In this document: piece after piece, positions 46,600 through 55,868 of the stretch
Layout: each line of letters begins with the position of its first letter
Numbering within the stretch: the first letter of the stretch is position 1
NCBI RefSeq assembly: GCF_027257155.1
Contig: NZ_JAPWDU010000006.1
Location: forward strand, 310,001 to 374,000
Length of the DNA: 64,000 nt
Source of the DNA: Cerasicoccus sp. TK19100
Lineage (GTDB): Bacteria > Verrucomicrobiota > Verrucomicrobiia > Opitutales > Cerasicoccaceae
Direction: 5' to 3'
Translations under genes and position numbers: made by a program
Notes under the pieces: model-generated
Databases searched by the model: none
What the model was told of the DNA's origin: nothing
Seen by the model: only the letters and a program-made list of their open reading frames with translations

Positions 46600-47049
46600 A
46601 TGGAATTTCACGAAACAGGAAAACCAGCGTCGCGCAATGAGCTTGAACAGCTCGTAGCCTTATTTCCAAGTTCGGCACCACCAGAATTACTTACATTCTA
46701 CGCAAAGACTAATGGAGTCTATGAGCCTGATTGCTACATTCCAGAGCTACATTTCACTCAGTTGTATATTTACGAAATATCTGAACTTCCTAGAATGAAA
46801 GATATTTATGATGAAAGAATCTCGCAAGACCTGATGGCGATTGGATCGGATTCGTTTGGAAATCAATATTGCATTGGCATACATGGTGCGCGTTTCGGGA
46901 AGATTTATTTCTGGGATCACGAAGAAGACCATGTTGGAATGGCCCAGCTTGGCCTACCTCACGATGAAGAACTCTTTCACAAGAATGAGGAATTCATATC
47001 TGATAATCTTGACCTATTCATCAACGCATTTGTCCCTGACGAAGAATAG
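46600..47049 (+). CDS. SMI1/KNR4 (SUKH) family protein, first cassette gene
   Basis: 149 residues with the SUKH pattern: helix ASRNELEQLVALFPSSAPPELLTFYAKTNGV, the central strand LYIYEISELPRM, and SFGNQYCIGIHGARFGKIYFWDHE. SUKH proteins commonly act as immunity factors against polymorphic toxins, though no toxin gene is next to it. The gene is markedly AT-rich. It lies between an inferred cassette start at 46589 (TTAGCT) and an attC-like site at 47052-47119, so it looks like an integron cassette with its ATG 11 bases from the edge. Confidence 0.85.
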   Translation: MEFHETGKPASRNELEQLVALFPSSAPPELLTFYAKTNGVYEPDCYIPELHFTQLYIYEISELPRMKDIYDERISQDLMAIGSDSFGNQYCIGIHGARFGKIYFWDHEEDHVGMAQLGLPHDEELFHKNEEFISDNLDLFINAFVPDEE

Positions 47050-47051
47050 AA

Positions 47052-47119
47052 AGCTAACAAATCGGGATATGTGACGAAAAATGCTGGCGCATTTTCGCCA
47101 CATACCCTCACCGTTGGGA
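47052..47119 (+). other. attC-like recombination site A
   Basis: The R'' box AGCTAAC is the exact complement of GTTAGCT at the left cassette edge (46588-46594), as expected for a cassette that circularises. A 5-base spacer AAATC is followed by L'' GGG-A-TATGTG with one unpaired A, a loop, L' CACATACCC, a 5-base spacer TCACC and the R' box GTTGGGA. The extrahelical base and 5+5 spacing match known attC sites. Confidence 0.75.
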
Positions 47120-47122
47120 AAA

Positions 47123-47803
47123 ATGAAATCTGCCATCATACTTGCGCTTTTTGTTGCCGCGAGCTTAACATACGGCGCAGAAAATATCTTTCAGACTATC
47201 TATATCCATGATTCGAACGCGTTAATCTCGTTCCTAGAAACAGAAAAAAAGGAAGAAATTAAATGCGTCAGGGTATGCGTCCTCAATAACGAGTTTAGGG
47301 TCACCGATGAAATCTATGCTCAATCGGCAAAGTATGATGGTAAGCAGTGGATGCTACACTCTGCCAACCAAATCATTTATAGCGAGGTAACAGGCGACCC
47401 AGAAAAAAAAGTAAATTTAGGGACCAAGACACTTGAGTTGCTGCCAACGACAATCGACGCCCTTTACCATAGAAGCGAATCACTTATAGTCTATCTTCCT
47501 GGATTCCACATTTTCAGACCAGCCTTAGACGAAAAAAGGAGGATATTTTTCGTTAACTTCGATTCTGGAAGATTTTTGTTTGTATCATCAAATAGCTACG
47601 AGATATCTGTAAAAGAAGACCAGTCAGCATGCACTCTTACGCTAGTCGATGGCATTGCTACTCAGAACCCATTTTCAGGAAACATAAAGTCTCTCCGCTT
47701 TGGCTCACTCCCCATCAATCTACCATTTGAAGCCTTTGCACTGCTCAATCCCAACCAGTCGGAGGTCTCAACTCCGCTCGCTCCTGCGTCGCTCACTCCT
47801 TGA
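47123..47803 (+). CDS. Hypothetical exported protein, second cassette gene
   Basis: About 226 residues from the ATG at 47123, which begins a signal peptide (MKSAIILALFVAASLTYGA). The mature part is AT-rich in codon use and beta-rich, with no family I recognise. The last 18 codons run into the following attC-like site, so the natural stop may have been lost or the tail is cassette-derived. The ATG is only 9 bases from the cassette edge. Confidence 0.7.
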   Translation: MKSAIILALFVAASLTYGAENIFQTIYIHDSNALISFLETEKKEEIKCVRVCVLNNEFRVTDEIYAQSAKYDGKQWMLHSANQIIYSEVTGDPEKKVNLGTKTLELLPTTIDALYHRSESLIVYLPGFHIFRPALDEKRRIFFVNFDSGRFLFVSSNSYEISVKEDQSACTLTLVDGIATQNPFSGNIKSLRFGSLPINLPFEAFALLNPNQSEVSTPLAPASLTP

Positions 47804-47821
47804 GACTCCTCATCGTTCAAT
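47749..47821 (+). other. attC-like recombination site B
   Basis: R'' TCCCAAC is the complement of GTTGGGA, the box at the left edge of this cassette (47113-47119). Then come spacer CAGTC, L'' GGAG-G-TCTCAA with one unpaired G, a central loop, L' TTGAGACTCC, spacer TCATC and R' GTTCAAT. The layout is identical to site A. The L'' and L' core GTCTCAA/TTGAGAC is shared with site C at 63.8 kb. Confidence 0.78.
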
Positions 47822-47831
47822 AAAGATAAAA

Positions 47832-48410
47832 ATGTTCAAATTATTCGGAAATAAGTTTGAGAAAGAAAAAGAGGAGCTACGCAAGTGGCTGGCTCACCCG
47901 AATGAATTCGGAGAGGTTCCTTCTGAGATATCGCACATCAAAGAGTATCACGTCTCCCTGATGAACTATGGCAAAACCAAGATTCAATTATTCAGGTATC
48001 AGATGCCCAATGGCTTTAGTGGAAGAGGATTTGTCAACCCGGTTACTTGGTCTTTTTTAGGTGATGATGTTGAGAAAATTCCGGACGATCTCTTGCTGTT
48101 TGCCTATGCTGGTTGGCTTTTCCTCTTCCCTGCGATTCAGGAAGGCAAGGTGCTGACTGATTTTGAGAGCGACGGCGAGAGAGAGAGGTATCTGGAACAG
48201 CTCAAAAACCATGGCCTTACTGACATACAGGTAGTTGCTCAATACAAGATTGGGACAAGTGAACTTTATGAGTTCAAAGCATTTTTCAATGGCGAAGAAG
48301 TTCGCGGGGCCGGAAATACTGAGAGTGAAATAGGCTGCAATGCCTCTGATCCTAAGTTCTTTCTACCGGCTATCTATTTCCTCCTGGGCAATCAGGTATT
48401 ACCAAGATAA
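47832..48410 (+). CDS. Hypothetical protein, third cassette gene
   Basis: About 192 residues from the ATG at 47832 (MFKLFGNKFEKEKEEL). No signal peptide; mixed helix and strand with a hydrophobic stretch LLLFAYAGWLFLFPAIQ that may be a buried core. I recognise no family. AT-rich like the two cassette genes before it, and the ATG is 16 bases from the inferred edge at 47816. Confidence 0.72.
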   Translation: MFKLFGNKFEKEKEELRKWLAHPNEFGEVPSEISHIKEYHVSLMNYGKTKIQLFRYQMPNGFSGRGFVNPVTWSFLGDDVEKIPDDLLLFAYAGWLFLFPAIQEGKVLTDFESDGERERYLEQLKNHGLTDIQVVAQYKIGTSELYEFKAFFNGEEVRGAGNTESEIGCNASDPKFFLPAIYFLLGNQVLPR

Positions 48411-48414
48411 AAAA

Positions 48415-48492
48415 GCATAGCAAGTCGAGCTAGGCAGGGGAGCTATCAACTCCCAGACTGCCGCCTCTCTGCGATAGCTCTCACAGTTCGGA
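48415..48492 (+). other. attC-like site D (weaker)
   Basis: It has the same 5+5 layout as the other sites: spacer AAGTC, L'' GAGCTA, an inner hairpin GGCAGGGGAG/CTCCC...CTGCC, L' TAGCTC, spacer TCACA and R' GTTCGGA. The R'' position reads GCATAGC instead of ending AAC and does not pair with the cassette start TTCAAT, so it is either degraded or belongs to a different cassette. Confidence 0.5.
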
Positions 48493-48544
48493 CGAAACAT
48501 CGTGAAAGCCCGCCCGCCAAACCGACTTTATATGCTAGACGTAT

Positions 48545-50740
48545 GTGCAGGTATACGCTTGCCTGTGGAGCGTGAGTAATACTTCAGAAGACCTCCCCAT
48601 CGCCGGCGTCTGGTTGGACGCGGATGGGCAAGCCCATGTCGCCGCAGTGGACGGCGAGCAGCCGCGCACGTTTCAAGCCGAGGCATTTGAGCCATTCATG
48701 TGGTTGTCGGCGGATTTGCCGGGGGCGGAGGATCTGGACGGGGAGGGTGCGTTTGCCTGGCGCAAGTCTTTTGCCAAGCCGGGCGAACTGGCAGACTTCT
48801 CCAAGGCGCACAAGACCGAGGCGGCCATGGAGTGGCTGCGCCCAATCGAGCATCAATACCTGCTCGCCAGCGGGCGGCGGTTGTTTCAGGGGTTAACCTT
48901 CCAGCAGGTGCGCCGTGTGCAGCTGGACATTGAAACGCACAGCGAAGACCCAGGCTCGTTCCCCGACGCGCGCAAGAAGAAAGACCGCGTCATCGCCATT
49001 GGGCTGCGCTTTGGCGACGAAGTGCGCCTGCTGGAAATCGAGACCATGGACGACGACGGCGAGCGAGCGCTGCTGGAGTCGCTCAACGTTACGCTGGCCG
49101 AGCTGGACCCGGACGTCATCGAAGGGCACAACATTTTCAAGTTCGACTTGGACTTTCTGAAAACGCGCTGCAAGCGCATGAAGGTCCCCTGTGCCTGGGG
49201 TCGGTTTGGGCAAAACGCGAGCTTCCGCAGCAGCCGCATTCGCATTGCTGAACGGTGGATTGATTTCCCGCGTTGCGACATCCCGGGGCGCACGGTGTTC
49301 GACACGTTCCTGGCCATTCAACTATTTGACGTGACTACGCGGGACTTGCCCAGCTACACGCTCAAGGCCGCCGCGCGCTACCTGAAGGTGACCACCGAGG
49401 CTGACGAGCGCACCTACATCTCGCCGGAGAAAATCCAGGTGATGTTCACCGAGGATCGCGAGACGTTCCGCGCGTATTTGAAGGACGACCTCCGCGAGAC
49501 CAAGGGCATTGCCGAGCTACTTTTGCCGACCTACGTGGCGCAGGTGCAGGTATTCCCCATGGCGTTGCAGGAGGCCTGTCTGCGGGGCACGGGCTCGAAG
49601 GTCGACCTGCTGTTTCTCGACAAATATTACCACGCTAATCACGCGATCCCAGCCCCGCCCGAGGTGAAGCCCTACGTTGGTGCTTTTAGCAAAAGTTTTG
49701 TCGAGGGAGTCTTTCATCACGTGATGCATTTCGACGTGGCTTCGCTGTATCCGAGCCTGCTGCTGCATATCGGCCGCAACCCGGAGAACGACTCGCTGGG
49801 CGTCTTTATCCCGCTGCTCACTGAGCTGAAGGACTACCGCTTGCGCTACAAAAAGCTGGCGCGCGAGGAGGCCGATCCCGTGCTCCAGCAGGAGTACAAC
49901 GCGCGGCAGGCGAGCTATAAAATCCTTATCAATTCCTTCTACGGCTACCTCGGGTTTGCCGGGGCGCGCTTTGCCGATGGCGACCTGGCAGCGGAGGTTA
50001 CCAAGCAGGGCCGCGAGCTCCTGCAAAAGCTGATCGCGGAGTTCGAGCGCCTCGATTGCCTGGTGCTGGAGGCGGACACGGACGGCATCTATGTGTCGTC
50101 GGAAAAAGACTTTGGCGACCCGGAAGCTTTGCTTCGCAAAGTATGTTCGGTGCTGCCCGATGGCATTGAGCTGGAATACGACGGCAGCTACCAGGCGATG
50201 TTCTGCTACAAGGCCAAGAACTACGCGCTCTACGACGGCGAGAAGGTCAGTATCGCCGGCAGCGCCTTGCGCTCACGCGGCATGGAACCGATTTTAAAGG
50301 ACCTGACTAAGCGGCTGATTTACTCATCCCTCGGCGCGACCGAAGACACGCCCGAAGCACTGGAAACCGAGATTCGCGCGGACCTCGCGGCGGGCAAGAT
50401 CTCCGTCAAGCGCTTGGCCAAGCGAGAGTTTCTTTCGCAAAACCCCGAGGCCTACAAGAAGGCGGTGGAGCAGGGGGGCAAGTCTCGCCGCGCCTCGCTG
50501 GAGGTTGCCTTGCGCATGGACCCGATGCCGCGCATGGGCGAGTCCGTCACGTATTACATAACCACCGGCGAGAAAAAGAAGAACCCGGACTGGCAAGTCG
50601 CGCGTGGTATTGATGAATACGATGCGGAGAAAGCCCCCGTGGACACCGACTACTATCTGCGCAAAATCGACGACTGGCGTAAGCGCTACCAAAGCTATCT
50701 GGAAGGCGGCAAGGACGCGCGGCAGTCTGAGTTGTTTTAG
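48545..50740 (+). CDS. Family B DNA polymerase
   Basis: 731 residues from a GTG at 48545. It has an N-terminal 3'-5' exonuclease (Exo I LDIETHSEDPG, Exo II IEGHNIFKFDLDFL) and the polymerase palm: motif A FDVASLYPSLLL, motif B QASYKILINSFYGYLGF and motif C EADTDGIYV with its catalytic aspartates. It is shorter than E. coli Pol II and looks like the separate bacterial PolB lineage seen in Bacteroidota and Verrucomicrobiota. The role is probably repair or translesion synthesis; the main replicase would be Pol III. It directly follows the cassette island. Confidence 0.93.
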   Translation: MQVYACLWSVSNTSEDLPIAGVWLDADGQAHVAAVDGEQPRTFQAEAFEPFMWLSADLPGAEDLDGEGAFAWRKSFAKPGELADFSKAHKTEAAMEWLRPIEHQYLLASGRRLFQGLTFQQVRRVQLDIETHSEDPGSFPDARKKKDRVIAIGLRFGDEVRLLEIETMDDDGERALLESLNVTLAELDPDVIEGHNIFKFDLDFLKTRCKRMKVPCAWGRFGQNASFRSSRIRIAERWIDFPRCDIPGRTVFDTFLAIQLFDVTTRDLPSYTLKAAARYLKVTTEADERTYISPEKIQVMFTEDRETFRAYLKDDLRETKGIAELLLPTYVAQVQVFPMALQEACLRGTGSKVDLLFLDKYYHANHAIPAPPEVKPYVGAFSKSFVEGVFHHVMHFDVASLYPSLLLHIGRNPENDSLGVFIPLLTELKDYRLRYKKLAREEADPVLQQEYNARQASYKILINSFYGYLGFAGARFADGDLAAEVTKQGRELLQKLIAEFERLDCLVLEADTDGIYVSSEKDFGDPEALLRKVCSVLPDGIELEYDGSYQAMFCYKAKNYALYDGEKVSIAGSALRSRGMEPILKDLTKRLIYSSLGATEDTPEALETEIRADLAAGKISVKRLAKREFLSQNPEAYKKAVEQGGKSRRASLEVALRMDPMPRMGESVTYYITTGEKKKNPDWQVARGIDEYDAEKAPVDTDYYLRKIDDWRKRYQSYLEGGKDARQSELF

Positions 50741-52146
50741 GGTGTGCTGGGAACCGGATTCGGCGTGTGGTTGAGAACGCGGCGGTAAAAGGCGTTGCTG
50801 CTGTCTGTGACGCCCGAGTCATCGAGCTTGATCGTGATTGTATCCAGGACGCCATCGGTGATGCGATTGGTCACGCTATAGGGGATGGTTGTCCAAGGCG
50901 TTACGCCCAAGTCGGGGCTGTATTGGAAGTCGTATGTCAAGTCACCGAGGTCGTTGCGAAATTCAAAGGTAAAGGTCGGCGCGCCATCGGTTTCGTTTAA
51001 TTGAAAAGTGTCGATCGATTGCGGCCCTCTGTTACCCTGAACGATTGCGCTAACCGAATAGTCTTCCAGGTTCGTATAGCCATCGTTGTTTGGATCGGCG
51101 TAAGGGCCGCTGATGTTGTCGTTAGTGGCGTCGGGGCCGGAGAAGTTTTGGACGCGCCAGTAGGCGAAGTCATTTTCCACGACCACGACGAATTGATGGG
51201 TGACTTCGTTGCCGACGCTGTCGGTGGCGGTGATGGTGATGGTGGAATCGCCAAACTGATCGGCTGGCGCAGAGAGGATTAGCTCCTCCGAGCCATTGAT
51301 GCTCGCTTGGATCGCGTCGGGGTCGGAATTGCTGTCGAGCGTGAAAGTCAGGTCGGTGGATTCGCCGGCGTCGGCGGGGGCGACATCCACTAATGTCGCT
51401 GTGGTTAACAGGTTTAAATTGTTGGGGGTCAAATTTTCGCCATCATAGTTAATGAGCGGCATTTCGCCGAAGGGACTGCCGAGGATGTTGCGTACGTCGT
51501 AGACTGGGAAATTGGCGGTCGAGGTCAGCGCGCTGGTATCGTCCTGCGCGGATTGCAGCACGCGGGCAAAAACGGTGAAGCCGCCGTTTTGGAAGTCGAG
51601 GTTGGCCGAGTTCTGGTTGATGTTGATGAACCACTGGCTGGTGGCGCTGTCGGGATCGCCACCAACTTTCGCCATGGCCACGGTCCAGCGCGTGTTGGAG
51701 ATGCCGAATTCGTTGACGACGGGGTCGTTGGTGGTAACGGAGTCGATGCGAACATCGGTGGAGTTGTAGACAAAGCCGCCACCCTGCGCGACGAAATCCG
51801 ACGTTGGCCGGCGGTGGATGATCTGGTTATCGTAGGCACCGCTGTTGACGTAGGTCAGGAAGTTGTCGCGGCTTTCCGGTGTGCTGTTAAACAATGCCAT
51901 ATCGATGACCAGCGGGTTTTCGCCGATGCTGAAAATGGAGGTAAATCGCACGGCCTGATCTGCAATTTCCTCTGTGCTGAATAATTCGTTGAGGTCGATG
52001 GTGGCGTTCGGGTTGCTGGCGTACAACGGGTAAGTCTGGAAATAATCGTTTAGCACGGGCAGCACCTTGGCTGCGTGCAGCGCGCCGGTTGGCAGTGCGG
52101 CCAGCGTCAGGATAGAGAGAATGAGAGGTCTCTTGTAATGGAACAT
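50737..52146 (-). CDS. Secreted cyclophilin-type peptidyl-prolyl isomerase with extra domains
   Basis: 469 residues with a signal peptide ending TGALHAA. The cyclophilin domain spans about residues 60-240: IIHRRPTSDFVAQGGGF, AKVGGDPDSATSQWFININ and GGFTVFARVLQ. A cadherin/Ig-like beta domain follows (STITITATDSVGNEVTHQFVV), then the acidic C-terminal module (NNDGYTNLEDYSV) resembling other secreted proteins here. It probably assists folding outside the cytoplasm. The gene overlaps the end of the polB gene by four bases. Confidence 0.88.
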   Translation of the reverse strand: MFHYKRPLILSILTLAALPTGALHAAKVLPVLNDYFQTYPLYASNPNATIDLNELFSTEEIADQAVRFTSIFSIGENPLVIDMALFNSTPESRDNFLTYVNSGAYDNQIIHRRPTSDFVAQGGGFVYNSTDVRIDSVTTNDPVVNEFGISNTRWTVAMAKVGGDPDSATSQWFININQNSANLDFQNGGFTVFARVLQSAQDDTSALTSTANFPVYDVRNILGSPFGEMPLINYDGENLTPNNLNLLTTATLVDVAPADAGESTDLTFTLDSNSDPDAIQASINGSEELILSAPADQFGDSTITITATDSVGNEVTHQFVVVVENDFAYWRVQNFSGPDATNDNISGPYADPNNDGYTNLEDYSVSAIVQGNRGPQSIDTFQLNETDGAPTFTFEFRNDLGDLTYDFQYSPDLGVTPWTTIPYSVTNRITDGVLDTITIKLDDSGVTDSSNAFYRRVLNHTPNPVPSTP

Positions 52147-52253
52147 GTGATTGAATAGCGAACCAGATTTACCCCGTGTCGGGCAATCTTGAATTCATGA
52201 GTTCTCGCTGTTACTCAATAGAGGAGGGATCGCACTCAAATATTCCCGGCGGC

Positions 52254-52781
52254 CTACGCCTTGCCCGTGTGCCGCTTTACCCAGGCCACGATGGCGGAGT
52301 CGTCGTCGAAGTGATCGGCTACCACTTTTAAAAACTGCGCAGGGTGGATGTCGTGGCGTTGGAGGAATTTCCGGTCGCCGCCGCAGCTGTACATGGTGTC
52401 GTTGTCGAGCTCGCCCTTGAGCTTCGCGCGGGCTTTGGCGATGATGCGCGGCAGCCAGACAAATCCATCGGCTTCAGCGTCTTTGGCGGGGAGTTCGGCG
52501 GGGTCAATCTGCTTGCCGCTGCGCTGGCCCTTGAGCTGATTTTTGAAATACGACCGGCGCACATCGGTGATCATGGCGAAGGTGTTAAAGTCTGGATCGC
52601 CGACGGAATTATAGTCTTCGGCAAAGTCGTAAATTTCCTGCGGGGTCACGCCGTTGTCCGCGAGCCACTGGGCTTCCTCTCGGGTAAAGTAGGTCGCCGA
52701 ATCTCGCTGGCCCGCTGCGTATTGATCAACGGCTTTTTGCCAGAGTTTGTGCAGGGTTTGGTGGTATTGATAGTTGCTCAT
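52254..52781 (-). CDS. DUF5069-domain protein (paralogue 1)
   Basis: About 175 residues from the ATG at 52781 (MSNYQYHQTLHKLWQ). The protein matches the DUF5069 pattern: WLPRIIAKARAKLKGEL, TMYSCGGDRKFLQRHDIHPAQFL and SAIVAWVKRHTG at the end. The function is unknown. It is the second of two tandem copies, 100 bp downstream of its paralogue. Confidence 0.82.
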   Translation of the reverse strand: MSNYQYHQTLHKLWQKAVDQYAAGQRDSATYFTREEAQWLADNGVTPQEIYDFAEDYNSVGDPDFNTFAMITDVRRSYFKNQLKGQRSGKQIDPAELPAKDAEADGFVWLPRIIAKARAKLKGELDNDTMYSCGGDRKFLQRHDIHPAQFLKVVADHFDDDSAIVAWVKRHTGKA

Positions 52782-52881
52782 GGGGCTTTTGTCGTGGATT
52801 GGCAGGATACCTTGCAAGGTAGATAGAGTAAAGCCCGACTGCATCCAGTCGGGCTTATAAAATGAACCAGGGTCGTGGCGC

Positions 52882-53424
52882 TTAAACCGAGGCCGCGTTG
52901 AGTTCGGCCGAGCGCGCCTTGACCCAGTCGACTACGGCTTGGTCGTCGTCCATATGCTGCTCCACGTAGCGGAGGAAATCAGACGGCGCGATGTCGTGGG
53001 TCTGGAAGAATTTCCGGTCGCCGCCGCAGCCGTACATGGTGTCGAGGTCCAGTTCGCCGCGGAGCTTAGCCTTGGCCTTAGCAATGAGTCGGGGCAGCCA
53101 GACGATGCCGTCGACTTCGTCAGTCTTGGCCGGGTATTCGGACGGGTCGATGGTCTTGCCGGTGTATTCGCCATTCATGACCTTGAGGAAGTAGGAGCGG
53201 CGCACATCGGTGACGAGCGCGAAGGTCAGGAAGTCGGGGTCGCCGCCACGGGAGTAGTCCTCGGCGAAGTCGTAAATTTCCTGTGGGGTGATGCCGTTGT
53301 CGCGAAGCCACTGGGTTTCCTCGGCGGTAAAATAGGTGTCCGAGCCGCGTTGACCTGCCTTGTATTGGTCGACGGCTTTTTGCCAGATTTGCTCAAGCGT
53401 CTGCTGGTAGTTGTAATGCTTCAT
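52882..53424 (-). CDS. DUF5069-domain protein (paralogue 2)
   Basis: 180 residues, starting MKHYNYQQTLEQIWQ, and clearly similar in full length to the next gene (shared QKAVDQY, WLRDNGITPQEIYDFAEDY, YGCGGDRKFFQTHDI). Conservation at protein level with diverged DNA points to an old tandem duplication. The function is unknown. Confidence 0.82.
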   Translation of the reverse strand: MKHYNYQQTLEQIWQKAVDQYKAGQRGSDTYFTAEETQWLRDNGITPQEIYDFAEDYSRGGDPDFLTFALVTDVRRSYFLKVMNGEYTGKTIDPSEYPAKTDEVDGIVWLPRLIAKAKAKLRGELDLDTMYGCGGDRKFFQTHDIAPSDFLRYVEQHMDDDQAVVDWVKARSAELNAASV

Positions 53425-53572
53425 GCCGGTAATAGGATGGCTTTTGGCGAAAATTGCAACCGATCAGGCGTCAAGATGTGGTTACGTCTGCTGCCGCGCG
53501 CCTTGGATATGGTTTCGGGCCGGAGCGGTTGAGGCGGGACCCGGCTTGCGGCAGGGTGGGTGTTCCCCGTGA

Positions 53573-55624
53573 ATGCCCATGCTTTTTCGTTTCTTTGTTA
53601 ATCGCTGGTTCTGTGCTTTGCTTTGCTTGGCCGCCAGCGGGTTGGTGTGTGCCTCGCCGCCCAACGTGCTTTTCATCATCGTGGATGACCTCAAGCCGAC
53701 GCTGGGCTGCTACGGTGATGACTTGGCCGTGACGCCGAATTTCGACCGCCTGGCCGACGAAGGCATTGTCTTTAACAGCGCGCATTGCCAATGGCCGGTT
53801 TGCGGGGCCTCGCGCGCGAGTATGACGACCGGCCTCATGCCGGAGGAAAACGGTGTGACCGGCTTTGAGCTGATCCGTGACACGCTGCCCGATGCCGTGT
53901 TTTTGCCGCAGCATTTCCGCGAGCATGGCTATGAGACCGTTGCCGTTGGCAAATGGCATGATCACCGCACGGTGGGTGATGGCACAGCGACGGTTGAAGA
54001 CGCGTTGTCGTGGTCGTTGCCCTTTAATTACGGCGGCGGTAAAATCGGCTCGACGCAGATTACGGATCGCAACGGACGGCGCTGGCCGCTGGCGGCGGAA
54101 GCCAAAGACGGCGATGAAAGCAAGTTTGCCGACGGCGTGCGCGGTGGCCTGGCGGTGGATTTGATTGACTCGCTCGCCACGCAATACAACGAGACGGGTA
54201 AGCCGTTTTTTATTGGCGTGGGCTTTGCGCGGCCGCACCTGCCATTTCTCGCGCCCACGGCTTATTGGGACCTTTACGAACGCGACGATTTCCAGATCGA
54301 TCCCGTGCAGACGCGTGGGGAGAACCGCGTCTGGGCGGCTTATGACAACGTGCACGAGCTGGAGAATTACTACGCGCTCAACACCGATGCCGAGGGCTTC
54401 GCCGAGCCCTTTGCGTGGGATGGCCCCTACGAGCCGCACCAGCTTTCCGAGGCGAACCAGAAGGAGCTGTTGCATGGCTACTATGCGTGCACGTCGTTCG
54501 TGGATCACCAGATCGGACGGCTGCTCGACGAACTCGATGCACAGGGCGTGGCCGACGACACGATCGTCATCGTGATCGGTGATCACGGCTTCCACCTCGG
54601 CGACCACCTGAAGTGGGGCAAGCATACGCCGTTCGAGCAGGCGGCGCGGTTTCCGTTTATCCTGAAGGCACCGGGTGCCCTCACGCCGGGGATCGTCAGC
54701 GACAGCCCGGTGACGATGCTCGATATCTACCCGACGCTTTGCGAGCTGGCGGGGCTGCCGCTGCCAGAGCAGCCACTGCCTGCCGAGCTGCAAACGGTGC
54801 ACGGCCGCGCAACGTTACCCCAGCGCGGAAAAAGCCTCACGCCGATCCTGGCCGATCCAACGGCCGACCTTCGCTTTGGCGCAATTACGACCTATCGCAA
54901 CGGCCCCTACGGTTACAGCTACCGCACCCGCACGCACCGCTACATCGAGTGGCTGGGCAACGACGGCGAGGTCACCTTGCGCGAGCTTTTTGATCTGGAA
55001 AACGACCCGCTGGAAACGATCAACATCGCCGAAGACTCCGCCAACGAATTACTCGTTTACCGCCTTGCACAGAAGATGAGGCAGCCCGCGGAAACGCCCG
55101 GTTGCCATCGCTTGCATGCCTCACCGGGCAACGCGCTGAACAACGCCCTCTACACCGCCGATAGCGACGGGGACTTGATACAGGACGGCCTGGAAATCGA
55201 TCTTTACGACACCGATCCATTCGATGGCGTCTCGCCGCAGCCCAATACCTTTCTTGCCTGGTGCGGTGAGCGTGCGTTGACGCAGTTTCTGCCCGATGAC
55301 GATACCGATGGCGACGGCGTGCCACTCATCTTGGAATACCTGGCATCGAGCGATCCCTCTGCCGGTTCGCCATTGCGACAGCAAGCGCGAGTGGAGCAGA
55401 ACCAGCTTGTTCTGGAAATGGTCATGAGCCACGAAATCTTCCCGGCCGACCTCGTGATCGACTTTGAGGCAAGCCGCAGTCTTGGCACTCGCGCAGGCTG
55501 GGCCCCGGCAGCGCACACCTACGAAGTGACCCCATTGGACGCGACGCACTGGCTCCACACCTGGCGCAGCAGCACACAACTCAATGGGCAATCTTTTGTG
55601 CGGCTGAATGCCAGTTTGGAATAG
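53573..55624 (+). CDS. Secreted sulfatase (formylglycine type, iduronate-sulfatase-like)
   Basis: 683 residues with a signal peptide ending LVCAS. NVLFIIVDDLKPTLGCYGDD brings the metal-binding Asp38/Asp39; Cys77 in CGASRASMTTG is the residue converted to formylglycine by FGE, fitting C-x-A-x-R. KWHDH, FARPHLPF and DHGFHLGDHLKWGKH complete the active site. The overall plan resembles iduronate-2-sulfatases. The last 140 residues form an acidic module (DDTDGDGVPLILEYL). It probably desulfates algal or animal polysaccharides outside the cell. Confidence 0.92.
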   Translation: MPMLFRFFVNRWFCALLCLAASGLVCASPPNVLFIIVDDLKPTLGCYGDDLAVTPNFDRLADEGIVFNSAHCQWPVCGASRASMTTGLMPEENGVTGFELIRDTLPDAVFLPQHFREHGYETVAVGKWHDHRTVGDGTATVEDALSWSLPFNYGGGKIGSTQITDRNGRRWPLAAEAKDGDESKFADGVRGGLAVDLIDSLATQYNETGKPFFIGVGFARPHLPFLAPTAYWDLYERDDFQIDPVQTRGENRVWAAYDNVHELENYYALNTDAEGFAEPFAWDGPYEPHQLSEANQKELLHGYYACTSFVDHQIGRLLDELDAQGVADDTIVIVIGDHGFHLGDHLKWGKHTPFEQAARFPFILKAPGALTPGIVSDSPVTMLDIYPTLCELAGLPLPEQPLPAELQTVHGRATLPQRGKSLTPILADPTADLRFGAITTYRNGPYGYSYRTRTHRYIEWLGNDGEVTLRELFDLENDPLETINIAEDSANELLVYRLAQKMRQPAETPGCHRLHASPGNALNNALYTADSDGDLIQDGLEIDLYDTDPFDGVSPQPNTFLAWCGERALTQFLPDDDTDGDGVPLILEYLASSDPSAGSPLRQQARVEQNQLVLEMVMSHEIFPADLVIDFEASRSLGTRAGWAPAAHTYEVTPLDATHWLHTWRSSTQLNGQSFVRLNASLE

Positions 55625-55868
55625 GTGTCTAGCGTTTTCAACCTCGGTGGCTCGACATCAGCTCTGGTGAATGGTCGAGTTATGGCTTCATGGAGTGTTG
55701 GCTCGCGTCGATTTTGAACGCATCGCAATCTATTTGGAGGCCTGTTTTCGGGGCTTTGTTTTGCGGTGAGCATTTTTCTGAAAATTTCTCCTAAGAAAAC
55801 CTGAGCTGGATCGTATCCCTTTTAAATCGGCTTCACCTGAGCCGAGTGAAAGACACAATCAAACTCAG

